DNA of 64,000 nt from Austropuccinia psidii (taxonomy: Eukaryota; Basidiomycota; Pucciniomycetes; Pucciniales; Sphaerophragmiaceae): the NCBI GenBank assembly GCA_023105745.1, contig JALGQZ010000018.1, positions 20,606,132-20,670,131 on the forward strand. Reading direction: 5' to 3'. Positions 11,801 to 21,730 of the stretch are shown piece by piece (within the stretch, counting starts at the first letter, position 1; each line of letters begins with the position of its first letter). The notes beneath the pieces are model-generated. The model had not been told where the DNA came from and did no database searches. It saw only the letters and a program-made list of their open reading frames with translations. Position numbers and translations under genes: made by a program.

Positions 11801-11990
11801 TCAGAAGTAGGGATTTTTGGAAGAGATTTTGGTTCAATGGCTGATTTGAGCTTTTTAATGTGCTGTTTATATTGGAAAGGTGTGAAGGAAACCCCCTACC
11901 TATCACCCTCAGGTGAAAAGTGTGTTTCAATTGAGCAGTGTTGACACATGCATACAAGCATTGAGGAATGGCGGAGGGCTGACATTCTTG
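8820..11990 (-). pseudogene. Tnp2-family transposase (CACTA/EnSpm-type), broken
   Basis: Degenerate minus-strand transposase. The N-terminal part (11,068-11,772) has a C-x2-C...C zinc-binding region (CCPQCFF...YCQGHND) and ends at CDIWMDWSG. After a frameshift near 11,120, the frame at 10,472-11,119 carries the family core: IYVDWFNAHGKSTWLASIGP, LICLNLSPSERLKPENFHVA, GIIPGPKEP and GFISHSGNNFCNFFTIHK. 10,137-10,490 holds VDIMHNLILGIFKDHAAF, the conserved D-x-MHN-x-LG motif. 9,595-10,041 holds NTFHLISAINIPTSLTVSMD and NHHFSDHIPELFQRQGPAQA, the C-terminal conserved block. A further 110-residue frame (8,820-9,155) looks like the extreme C-terminus. There are at least four frame breaks. Terminal inverted repeats were not found, so element limits are unknown. 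Confidence 0.78.
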
Positions 11991-13040
11991 TTGGAATTGT
12001 GAATAATGTTGGTTTGTCTATTAATATCTATGGTTGATGTGCAAAGTTTTAGGAGTGTGATTAATTGGGAAAACAATTGAGTGATTACTTATGAAGGAAG
12101 AGATGATTTGAGCCAGCTGAGGATTTTATCCCATTTATAATGGTGGCTGAGCTGCAGGGGAAAAAGTGTAACATGTATCATCTGGATGGGGGAATTGGTT
12201 AGGAGTTTAATTGGGTAAAATGCTATGCTTCTTAATGCTTGTACATATTCTAGTTTATTTACACATGGTGATACTTCAGGTTTGACTCTTGAGGGGTGTT
12301 CCATTAGTGATGTGTCAACATTGAACTGAGGGGATTAAAATTTAAACCATGTATTCTGGCACACCATTGTACATGGTTTAAACCTTATTGTAGACATAAC
12401 ATTATAGCTCTGTTACATAATGATTTGGAGTGGAGCTAAAGTCTTGGTATTTGGTTTGAGTGCAGTGGGATCTTAATTGTTTGGAATGTGATTTGGATTG
12501 TCTTTCCTTTCTTGATAAGGTGATGTCTCTTTTGGTGGAAAATCCTTCATGAATATACCCTTATACAGATATAGAATGCTGTGGACTTTAGATGCATATA
12601 TTGGCAGTTTGGATAATTCACACAATGTGACAATGGGGAGGGGGAAATTTTTATTGAATCTGATTACTTATGGATGAGGGGTCCCCTTTGAGATCAAGGA
12701 AATATCACATTATATGCTGGCGGGCCAGGCAGTGTGCTTTCTGACAAAAGGGGAGGAGCTCAAGAGTAGGAAGGGAGAATTCTCCTAAAAATAGTCTTAT
12801 TTGACTTCCACAATAGACTTGGTTCCCACTATTCATAGAACTTCCCTATTGAAATTTTGAAAAGCTTTCATCTCATATCACTCCATTTTATCATAATACT
12901 GAGATTTTTTATCAAGTTAAAAAAATTACTGTATTTCCTTAGCCCTTATGTCATCTTCCAAGCCACGTAAATCCCATTAAGGTTCTGTTCGTGACTCAGA
13001 TAGTGAGTCTGGCATAGAATTTGTTTAAACACAGTCACCA
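11991..13040. other. no recognisable gene; hairpin at 12,341
   Basis: Only short reading frames. A 71-residue minus-strand frame at 12,089-12,304 could be further upstream transposase exon or leader but has no motif. The region contains the inverted repeat listed separately. 12,630-12,790 is locally purine-rich (GGGGAGGGGG-type runs). Confidence 0.4.
12341..12382. repeat. 13-bp perfect inverted repeat, 16-nt loop
   Basis: TTTAAACCATGTA (12,341-12,353) and TACATGGTTTAAA (12,370-12,382) are exact reverse complements around a 16-nt spacer. It lies upstream of the minus-strand transposase and could be a cruciform, a regulatory palindrome or the scar of an insertion. Confidence 0.7.
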
Positions 13041-13465
13041 ATGAGTCGGAATATTACACTCACTACCCCTATTGCATCCTCAATGAATGTATCAGGTCTC
13101 AACATTGATGTGGGAAATCCGACACCTCCAAATTTAAGCACTTGGTCAATCCCAAATATTCTGTCACTTCAATTCCCCCAAATACCACCAATACATAAAT
13201 TCATGTGTCTGAGGGGCAAGGAAGCACACCTGAAATCTCATCAAAGGCTAATCCCCAATCAAAATTTCCACATTACTTCCTCCTTAATCCTGGTTGGAAT
13301 CCAGTTGCATCCCAGCACCCCGTTGGGCAAAGTAAACAGCCAACCCTCAATATTCCATCAGGATCTCAGGTTCATGTGGGCAATGAAAATAGGGTTGATG
13401 GGGGGCAACAAAAAAGACCATTGGAAAATGTTACTTCAAGTGGTCTGTTGGAGGCAAATCCATAA
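13041..13465 (+). pseudogene. P/S/Q/N-rich ORF of unknown family, one frameshift
   Basis: The frame opening MSRNITLTTPIASSMN, VSGLNIDVGNPTPPNLST continues in a second frame at about 13,205 as SEGQGSTPEISSKANPQSKF, GWNPVASQHPVGQSKQPTL, NIPSGSQVHVGNENRVDGG, ending ...LLEANP at 13,465. Both halves share the same disordered P/S/Q/N-rich composition, so a single-base indel near 13,205 most likely split one ORF. No domain is recognised. It may be a second ORF of the neighbouring Tnp2 transposon or a Gag-like protein; neither is demonstrated. Confidence 0.35.
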
Positions 13466-13559
13466 TTGGTGCTTCATCAAACTAAGTCATTTTGATGTTG
13501 GAGTATGTCACAGGGGCTCTTCTAAATGAAGCGGGCCTGGCACTCAGTGAACAGACTTA

Positions 13560-14640
13560 CTTATGGAGGGCTCAGAATAAATACTCAATTGATAAGAGTA
13601 ATGGAATAAGAGAATAACTTCCTAGTCATAATATAATAAGAATTAAAAGATATGAGAGGAAAACAAAAGCAATAATAAAGAGCCAGCCACAAATAATCCT
13701 GTATCACTGTTTCAACCTGTTCAGAAAAGAGAAAAGGATTGATAAAGGATATGGCCACCAGGACTCTACTGAACAGGTGAGGGAAGGCAAAGACTAACTT
13801 AATAATTAATGAAATACTACTTCTTAATGACGAATAAAATAATATTTAATAATAAAACAAATATTTTAATTAACTGGGGGAAAAACCCCCAGGTGGGTGA
13901 AAGGGGGCTGGTATATGTGAAAAAGTGCCAACCTGGAGTTTGAGTGTTGAGAAACCTGTATTTGAGATTTGAAACTATATTGGTGTATCCAATACAGGTG
14001 TTTGCACCTGTATTGAAGGCAGGCCTGTATTGAGCTGCATTGAGGTTTGGAGCTGTATTTGGTGAATCTTCCATGAAGCCCCTTGCTGATAAGGTGTTGG
14101 AATATTTTCCATTAGTAATGAGTGGTAATGCCCTTCCTGTCTCCATAGCTGTGAAATTAACCCCCTCTTGAAAGTGGTAAGCTCTGAGCACCATAAGATT
14201 AGTGATTCTTGATAAGCTCAACTGAAGTTTCTTCTTCTCAATTACCCAACTCGCATCCCTCATAATTCCTCTTCATAAATCATAATTTTCAACCCTTTAA
14301 TCTTCACAACTTGTAGGTCCTTCTTCTTTGACTTGATTCTGATTCTTCTCCCCTTCTTTGAACTTTCTTCACTTCCTCCTTTTCTTCTATTTTTGATCTT
14401 CTTCTCATTGCAGAGTTCTCCACTCAATTTGTCTTGAGTCCTCATGCCTCATGATAAAAAGTGATTTCAGGTCTATGTCCTAAGAACCCACTGCTGTTTC
14501 ATCAAATTGCCTTCATTTTGAGGTTGGGCCAAAATTGGCCTTTTTCTTGCTTTGGAATATTTCAGAATTCCTTGAATTTTTCCCCAAATTGTTGTTTTAT
14601 GGGGTTTTTTGGCTAAAAGAGCCAAAATGCGCGAAATGCG
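13560..14640. other. non-coding, two tight hairpins
   Basis: CTGGGGG-AAAAA-CCCCCAG (13,874-13,892) and AATACAGGTG-TTTG-CACCTGTATT (13,991-14,014) are perfect inverted repeats with 5- and 4-nt loops. A 148-residue minus-strand frame spans both (13,817-14,263). It has no known domain, and its C-terminus is a run of I/L/V residues from AT-rich DNA, so I do not call it a gene. 14,260-14,445 is a K/R/E-rich frame from purine-rich DNA. Confidence 0.45.
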
Positions 14641-14645
14641 CAAAA

Positions 14646-14985
14646 GTGCGCAAATATGCCAATATGATTAAAATGGCATATTTTGGTGAATAATTGAATA
14701 AAACAAAGTTTTTGAAGGTTTTGAAGGTTTTTAAGGAGACTGAAGCCAAAATGTGTCAAAGTGCGCAAATATGCCAATATGATTAAAATGGCATATTTTG
14801 GTGGATGATTGAATAAAAAAAAGTTTTGAAGGAGAATGAAGCCAGATGCTTCAAAGTGCGCAAAACTGCAAATATGATTAAAATGGAATATTTTGGTGAA
14901 TAATTGAATAAAACAAAGTTTCTGAAGATTTTGAAGGTCTTGAAGGAGAGTGAAGCCAGATGCATCAAAGTGCGCAAAAGTGCAC
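14646..14985 (+). repeat. tandem repeat, ~115-bp unit, three copies
   Basis: The anchor word GTGCGCAAA recurs at 14,646, 14,761, 14,856 and 14,970, giving spacings of 115, 95 and 114 bp. The middle unit has lost ~20 bp. Each unit contains ATGATTAAAATGGCATATTT (or GGAATATTT), GGTGAATAATTGAATAAAA and GAAGCCA. It ends ~170 bp before the start codon of the CxxC-type ORF, so it is probably part of that element's 5' region. Confidence 0.85.
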
Positions 14986-15153
14986 AAGTGCATAAAAATG
15001 GCCAATTTGGCCTATGAAAAGTTCTTTCTCATGATTTCCTTCTGTTGTTCCTGTGCTTCAACCCATTCTTGCAGTTCAAATTTCCGTAATTGAATTGCTG
15101 ACTTGCAATTTTCCATAACTTTCTTGGTCTTGACTTTGAAATTTGACTTGAAG

Positions 15154-16104
15154 ATGAGTTCAAGGCTGACTTCCCTTTGTGATTCCAACTACTCTGATTC
15201 CCCACCTTCTTTACTTTATGGTCCTGGTTTTTTTGATAACTTGAGGGAGCTTTCTGAAGAGAGTATGGCCCCTACAGAGATTTATGACATAACTAGAAAT
15301 TACAATGGTTTCAAGTCTGTCAGATTTATTGAGCCACCCCGCACCATTTTTCAGAGGAAAGGGATTCCTTGTGTTGAATCTGCTACTACTAGGTCCACCA
15401 GGTGTCAATTCTGCAATCTTGGAAAAAGAAATTGTTCTCAAGCCAACTATAGCTTTCCTGACAATCCCAGGAGATTATGGAGCAGAATCAAGAAGGGTGG
15501 AAGATTTGGATTGGAAGCTCCTGTTGATGAGCCCCCCACCTCTGATGCCACCTCTGGTCACTAGAAAAGATGGAAAACTTGGAAAATTGAAGAGAAATTT
15601 GGTTGTTCAAGATGAAATTGATACTGATGCTGAAGGCAGTGATGAGATTGATGGAGAAGAGCTTGAAATGACTACCCCAATCCAGAAAAGAAGAATCCAA
15701 TCCCCTTCACAATCCCCAGTCCAAGCCAGTACCACCAATCATGAAGTGATCAGGTCCCCCCAATTAGATCCCCAACCAGGCCACCCACACTTGCCTTTAC
15801 CTCTACCAGTATCCAACCACCTGTGTCCAGGACTTCCAGAGAACCAATGTCTCCAGAACCTGAATCAATCTTTGAAAACTGTCACCACTGGAATATAACT
15901 GGAAACTTCACTGATCAGAAAAGGGTGAACAAGAAGGTGGTCACATTCTTATCTGCTGAAGTTGATGCCTTGACTGAGGTGTTTGTTGATAAGGCTATGA
16001 AGAGTGCTATTACAGGGGAGCCCACTATTGCTTTGGCCAAGGGGGCAGCTGCTTATGAAGATGCCATGGTTGTTAAGTTTAGAGAAGCCTTGAAGAGATT
16101 TTGA
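15154..16104 (+). pseudogene. retroelement-associated CxxC protein (rust-specific family), broken by frameshifts
   Basis: The start codon at 15,154 (MSSRLTSLCDSNYSDSP) opens a frame with FDNLRELSEESMAPTEIYDI, a zinc-binding-like TRCQFCNLGKRNC, and NPRRLWSRIKKGGRFGL, stopping at 15,564. The protein continues in the frame of 15,305-15,898 with DEIDTDAEGSDEIDGEELEM followed by a P/S-rich linker, and then in the frame of 15,823-16,104 with an acidic/helical C-terminus ending EDAMVVKFREALKRF. From memory this order (CxxC motif, DAEGSDE acidic patch, P/S linker, helical end) is a family repeated many times in Austropuccinia psidii and linked to LTR elements; its role (Gag-like or otherwise) is unproven. 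Two frame breaks make this copy inactive. Confidence 0.6.
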
Positions 16105-16404
16105 TGAGGATTATCTGTAGCTGGTCTTTACCATTGCTAGTGTTTTGCTCTTTGATTATTGAATGAATTGACTCCCCAAACATGATATGGGAGTGATGAC
16201 TACTGCTTTTGAAACAAGAAATAAAAAATAAATCATACAAGTAAAAGAAAATGAAATGAATTAAAAATAAAGAAAAAATTGACAGAAAAAAAGAGTAAAG
16301 AAAATAGAATAAGGAAAACTTCTGAAGATTGATCTTCTTGTGATGAGTTGCTTGATTTTGGCCATAATTTTGCTGAAAAGATAAAACCAAACATTTGATA
16401 CTCA

Positions 16405-16838
16405 CCGAGAGGCCAAGGTGTTGTTTTACAAGAAGTAGAACCCTCAGAGATGCATAGCAGGAGATGGAACTTACTTTCATAACTTCCACTCCCCACCAAG
16501 CATCATAAAAGAATAGAAAACTTTGCCATAAATGAATTTTAGTTAAAGAATGTCTTGAATAATATTGAATGGCATAATTTGGAGTAATGATTGTGAAAGA
16601 AAGAAAAAGAATAAAAAGGAAAGAGGGAATTTGGCCATATCTTGATGAAAGGTCCAAATTTGAGGGTATTGATGTTGCAAGGCCTTCTAAACCTGTCCAA
16701 AGAAATTGACAAGTGCTCAAAAAGTGGGAAAGGTGATTCTTACAACATATTTGGGTAGAATAACCCCTTAAAGGTGCAAGCCAGGAGAGGAACTTACTTT
16801 CATAAACTTCAATCCCCACCAAGCACCATAAATCAAAC
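16405..16838. repeat. ~100-bp imperfect direct repeat downstream of gypsy C
   Basis: 16,418-16,512 and 16,740-16,832 share GGAACTTACTTTCATAA and CCCCACCAAGCATCATAAA (second copy CCCCACCAAGCACCATAAA) in the same order and spacing. The right copy abuts the gypsy C stop codon. A 291-residue minus-strand frame here exists only because of this repeat and AT-rich sequence. Confidence 0.65.
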
Positions 16839-18400
16839 TCTTGAGACATTTGGGCCAGGCTTGTCTGGATAAAAAGTGTGAAAATCCTTGACAATGTCTG
16901 GGGAGTTGGTAAGGTTGGAAGCTTATTCCCAAGTTGTTCTTTCTGGGTCTTCATTGAATCCTTTCCACTCCACTAGATACCATAATGTACCTCTCTTGAG
17001 TTTTGAGTCCAGAACCTGAGCCACTTCCCATTCTTCTTGCTCTTCCACTATTACTGGTGGTGGTGGCAATTGATGTTGACTTGGGATAGTTTATTGATTC
17101 ACTGGCTCTAACAAGGACACATGGAAAACAGGGTGAACTGACTTCCATTGTTGAGGCAACTTGAGGTGATATGCATGGCTTCCAATCTTCTTGAGAACTT
17201 CAAAGGGTCCCAACCATCTTTCTGAAAGTCTCTTGGTGGGTCTTGTTGTCTTGATGTTCTTGGAAGCTAGCCATATATTGTCCCCAGGTTGGAAATCAGG
17301 TGGAATTGCTCTACTTCTATCTGCATACTTCTTAAAACGCTTTATTGCTGACTCTAATTCTTCTTTGACAACTTGCTGTACTGATTGGAGTTTTGTTGAT
17401 AACTTTTCCACAGGTGTATTTTGAGAAATGTGAATTGAGTCAAAGCTGGGATTTCTTCCATAAATGGTGAAAATGGTGACTGTTTTGTTGATTAATGTTC
17501 TGCATTATTATAGGCAAATTCAGACAGAGGGAGCCAGGTGTGCCAGTCATCTTGATGGTAACTGACATACATCCAAAGATACTGTTCTAAAACCTGATTT
17601 ACCCTCTCTGTCTGTCCATCTGTTTCAGGGTGAAAGGAAGTTGAAAGATCTCTTGATATCTTGAGCTTCTGACACAATTGATTCCGAAATGATGAAAAAA
17701 TAATGAACCTCTATCACTAACAATACTGATTGGAATACCATGTTTCGAAAAGACATGACTAATAAATATTTGAGTTAAGTCCAAAGCAGTGATTGTTGAA
17801 TAAGTTGGAATAAATATTTCCATTTTTGAGAATCTGTCTACAACTACTAAAATTGAATCAAAGTTTCTTGACAGAGGCAATTGAGTGATAAAGTCCATTG
17901 ATAGTGAATTCCAAGGACCAGACGGAATTTGAAGAGGCTTGAGTAATCCAAGCTTCTTATGATGAATGTTCTTGTTTCTTGAACATTGCTGACATGAGGA
18001 CACATAGTCCTTGATAATTTGATTCATGCCAGCCCAATAAAAATTCCTCTTGATGAGCTTGGGGGTCTTCTCCTGGCCAGGGTGGCCAGCCAATGGTGAG
18101 TCATGATGCTTTTGAAGGATATCCAATTTAAACTCATGATTTCTTGGGATGGCTACTCTATATTTGAATAATAAAAGTTTGGCTTGAGGTTCAAGAGTAT
18201 AATCTGAGACTGATTCACCTCTTGCTAATTGCTTGAGAATTTCCTTATAATCTTTGTCTTGCCATACTGCCTTCTGAATTTGATCAACTAAATCTGAGAA
18301 AACTTCAACTTTGATTGAGAAAAATCTTGACTCTTTAATTTCATTTTGCTTGAGAACTTGATGAAAGTTTTGAGTATTCTTGCTGATGGAGTCCACCCCC
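16833..18400 (-). pseudogene. gypsy C integrase with C-terminal chromodomain (broken)
   Basis: Minus strand. The HHCC zinc finger reads HHDSPLAGHPGQEK ... CQQCSRNK. The catalytic triad is readable: Asp in SMDFITQLPLSR, Asp in [10 protein letters not shown], Glu in [20 protein letters not shown] (17,492-17,677). Then GDNIWLASKNIKTTRPTKRL (SH3-like) and WKSVHPVFHVSLLEP. The chromodomain follows: EEWEVAQVLDSKLKRGTLWY, LVEWKGFNEDPERTTWE, one stop codon, then ASNLTNSPDIVKDFH and the terminal stop at 16,833. This marks the element as a chromovirus; the chromodomain would steer integration to modified histones. All three catalytic residues survive but are in different frames. Confidence 0.9.
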
Positions 18401-20065
18401 CCTCTCTGGGTACATGTAATCCCAACGTGACAAGGCATCTGGTAAAGTGGCCAGTCTGCCTGGGCGGTAAGTGATAGAGAAACTCTGCCCAATGGGCTTG
18501 AAAGCAATTAAAGACCTTGGAAGACATAAAATATTGAAGGGAAGAGTGGTCTGTCAAGACTTCAAAGGAATCAGAAAGAGAAAGAATAAAGGCTCTCCAG
18601 TGCTTGAGAGCCCAAACTATGCCAAGGAGTTCCTTGTCATGAACTTCATAGTTTAGCTCAGCTGGGAGGAGCTTGCGACTATCAAATTCAATGGGATGCT
18701 TTCCTGAGTCATTCACCTGACTCAGTATAGCACGCAAGGCATAATCAGAAGCATCAGTCTCTACAATAGTTGGTAGAGAAGGATTGAAATGGGATAGGAT
18801 AGGAGCAGTGGTGAAAGCTTCTTTGAGTATTTGAAACTGACTAAGAGCTTCCTCATTGAAGATGAAAGGAGAATATCTTTTAAGGAGGGAAGTGAGAGAA
18901 AAGATTTTTTTGGAATAATTTTTAATGAAACAACAATAAAAGTTGGCAAAGCCAAGGAAAGATTGGAGTGCTTTGATGTTCTTTGGCTGAGGCCAATTGA
19001 GGATTTGCTGAACTTTGGAAGAATCCATTTTGAGACCTTCACTTGAAACAACATAGCCCAAGTATTCCACACTTGAGGCTTTGGAAAACAAATTATTGTC
19101 CCTCAGTCTTTGGAGGACAGAGGCCACATGTTTGACATGTTCCTCCTGAGAACTAGAGAAGACCATAATATCATCTAAGTATACTACAACAAAAATATCC
19201 AAGAAATCTGTAAATATATCATTCACAAGATTCTGGAATGAAGCAGGAGCATTGGTCAAGCCAAATGGCATAACCAAATATTCATGATACCATATTTAGC
19301 TCTAAAGGCAGTTAAGTTCTCATGCCCCTCTTTGATTCTCAAGAGGTTATAAGCACCATGCAAATCTATCTTGGAGAAGATAGTAGCACCATTAAAGATG
19401 GTAAGAACCTGATTTATTGGAGGAACAGGGTACCTGTTCTTCCTAGTGACAGCATTAAGTTTGCAGTAGTCAACACACAAATGAAGGCCACCATCCTTTT
19501 TCTTAACAAAAAGGACAGGTGCTCCTGTTGAAGAGGAGCTTGGCCTTATGAAACCTTTCTCTACATTCTCTGAAATGTAGGCCTGCAGTGTTTCTGACTC
19601 ATTTTTTGATAAAGAGTAGATAACACCAACTGAAGGTAGAAGACCCTCCAGTTCAATATGATGATCACAGGTGGGGTGTGGAGGAAGTTTCTCTTCTTTC
19701 ACCTTGGAGAATACATTCAAATATTTGTGATGAGCAGGAGGGACTACCTTCAGCACAGTTTTAATCTCTTCTGGCTCTTTCTCCTCATCCCACTGCTCCT
19801 TCAGGGAGGCATGAAATAATAAAGGAGGAAGGTCCATATCCCTTTGAAAGAGATTAAGTGAAGATATAGCAACATCTTCTCCAACATCTTTTATCTCTTT
19901 GAAGAGTTCATCTCTTGATGGAAGTAATGACTGAGAGGGAGTGATGGAAGGGAAATGGACAGAAGGAGGAAGGGAAGGTGTCTCAAGTTCACCAACCAGA
20001 GCAACACTGTTGACAGCAGTGGCAAAGTCATTACTAGTAGAAGAAATAATACCACTAGAAGCACA
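18401..20065 (-). pseudogene. gypsy C reverse transcriptase and RNase H (broken)
   Basis: RT starts at its N-side with HPTCDHHIELEGLLPSVGVI, GFIRPSSSSTGAPVLFVKKK, HLCVDYCKLNAVTRKNRYPV and the first catalytic Asp in FSKIDLHGAYNLLRI. A frameshift at ~19,270 follows, then MPFGLTNAPASFQNLVNDIF and an intact YLDD box (VVYLDDIMVFS). RNase H reads IVETDASDYALRAILSQ, YEVHDKELLGIVWALKHWR and FEVLTDHSSLQYF. A second break near 18,430 leads into integrase. Gag and protease are missing: at ~20,066 the sequence switches to an LTR-B fragment. This is the least decayed RT in the window. Confidence 0.9.
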
Positions 20066-20938
20066 CATATGTACAAAAATCTTGTACATTGGATAACTTT
20101 TCCATATTTAATGATAACCATATCAAGTGAGGTACCATTGTGTAGAACACATACAGGGCTACACACCAAACCAATTTTGAGGTTGATATCTCAAAAACTG
20201 ACAAATGTATGGCTGTTTTAAGGTCAAAATCCTACAGTTTGGCCAATACAGCTTTACCATGGGATAATATCCCATAACCATGATTATGAGGTGTCAAACA
20301 GACAAAGAAGCTTGTTTTTACTTAAATACCTCATAGTTCATTCAATACTGGGGTCCCATACAGGTTCTGTACAGTATTCTATGCGTCCTACATGTCAGAA
20401 TCAAGCTGTGTGGTCCCCAGATGAAAGTTTTCACCCTATATTGGTGAAAACTGCCTAGATCTGGTTTCAAAACCACATCGGAGCCCAATATAGGCTATAC
20501 AGGTCTTTTGCAAACCACAAGCCTGTTGTAGAGAGTGAAAAATCTTCACTTCCTCCACGTTGAAAGGTCTAGAAGCCTTTCCACCCCATTTCAGGATAAA
20601 AAGAGGCCTTTCCACAGCCAGAAAAGGTTTCCTCATCCTTCTCTTTAATTCCTACATAGTACAACTGTCAAAAACAGTTATACTCTTGGAAAATAATCAG
20701 GTATACTTTCAATTTAAGTATTGTAGTCTTTATTATAGCAATACAACAGGTAAAGCTGCACCCAGGGCTTTTAACAGCACTCACCACCACTATTACACAA
20801 TAGTAAAGCCCTCTTATTTTATTTATAAACCCCTATTATCATTAAATACCCTTATTTTAAACCTTTATCACCATGTCACAGTCATAGTTGACATTGTAAA
20901 TAGCTTAATTACTTCTTCATCATAGACTCAGCCTGAAA
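20066..20938 (+). repeat. LTR family B fragment (3' ~870 bp)
   Basis: Colinear with 51,160-52,033: ATGTACAAAA...TGAGGTACCAT, GGTGAAAACTGCC, a TATA-like GGATAAAAAGAGGCC at 20,594, AAAACAGTTATACTCTTGG and TTCATCATAGACTCAGCCTGA. The left ~560 bp of the LTR and the last bases (CA) are missing. Its right end runs straight into TRIM copy 1 and its left end replaces the gag/protease side of gypsy C. Confidence 0.85.
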
Positions 20939-21388
20939 AATGTGATCTACAACTTGCCAGTATTAACTGGTCTTTCAACTGGTTTAATAGCCTTTTTTGC
21001 AAGAGTTCCCTTTTCTGAAGTCTGGTAGACATCATTGTGAAAATAAACCAGTTAACAATGACATGGGTTTGATTCTGGTTGGAGACAAGAGGAGGTCTCA
21101 ATCAAACAACCATAAATCACTGGGTTTTCCACTCCATTGGCATACAAGGGTTCTGCCCCTTGGGGGTTCCTTGTAGGCTCCCGTTGTGACTAATGTAACT
21201 CCATGAGGGTGACAGGGGTAATACCATCAGTTACATGCACTTCGGGGCATAGTGCTCTAAACCTGGGGCACTGTCACATGGTGGAATGTGATCTAGAACT
21301 CGCCAGTATTAACCAGTCTTTCAACTGGTTTAATAGCCTTTTCGGCAAGAGTTCCCTTTGCTGAGGTCTGGCAGACAGCATTGTGACA
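20939..21388. mobile_element. TRIM-like element, copy 1 (left end truncated)
   Basis: Terminal direct repeats at 20,939-21,042 (missing its first ~14 bp) and 21,272-21,388 (117 bp, TGTCAC...GTGACA) around a 229-bp non-coding core. The core holds the same landmarks as copy 2: TAAACCAGTTAAC just inside the left repeat, GGTTTGATTCTGG, a hairpin built on GTTTGATT/AATCAAAC, and a GGGG-containing stretch before the right repeat. No protein-coding capacity. No TSD can be read because the left end is lost at the LTR-B junction. Confidence 0.8.
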
Positions 21389-21730
21389 GGTTCATCCAAC
21401 AATAAAGAATAATTAAATGTAACCACAGAAAGGTCTGTAGGAGCCATTTTTCAACATGATTACTTCCCAAAGCTTCAATACTTCTTATAGTAAGCAAAAT
21501 CTTTGACTACCCAGAAGTCTCTTCTACTATTTTTAAAAACAATACAAAGGGAACTCTGATTTTCTTTGAATAGGATATCTTAAGAGTCTATATTCAGTGT
21601 TCTTATAAATATAAGAAATACTTATAATATTACAAGCTTTTACATAAATATTTATGAAAATATTATTTACCAAAAGCTTTATTAATATTCCACTTCAAAT
21701 GTTCTTTACATGTATTTTGTTTAAAGCTCT
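21389..21730. other. AT-rich spacer between the two TRIM copies
   Basis: No gene, repeat or RNA recognised. It supplies the GCTCT target site of TRIM copy 2. Confidence 0.5.

Noticed and set aside
13817..14263. 148-residue minus-strand ORF
   Set aside because: Includes two hairpins and an I/L/V-only tail; no family motif.
14646..14985. CRISPR-like array
   Set aside because: Units are ~115 bp and homologous throughout, without unique spacers; a eukaryotic minisatellite.
16079..16954. 291-residue minus-strand ORF
   Set aside because: Covers 3' UTR and a direct repeat downstream of gypsy C; F/L/S-rich, no domain, and it contains the chromodomain end in the wrong frame.
19955..20221. 88-residue plus-strand ORF at the gypsy C/LTR-B junction
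   Set aside because: Opposite strand to the RT frame and crosses the junction; a shadow.
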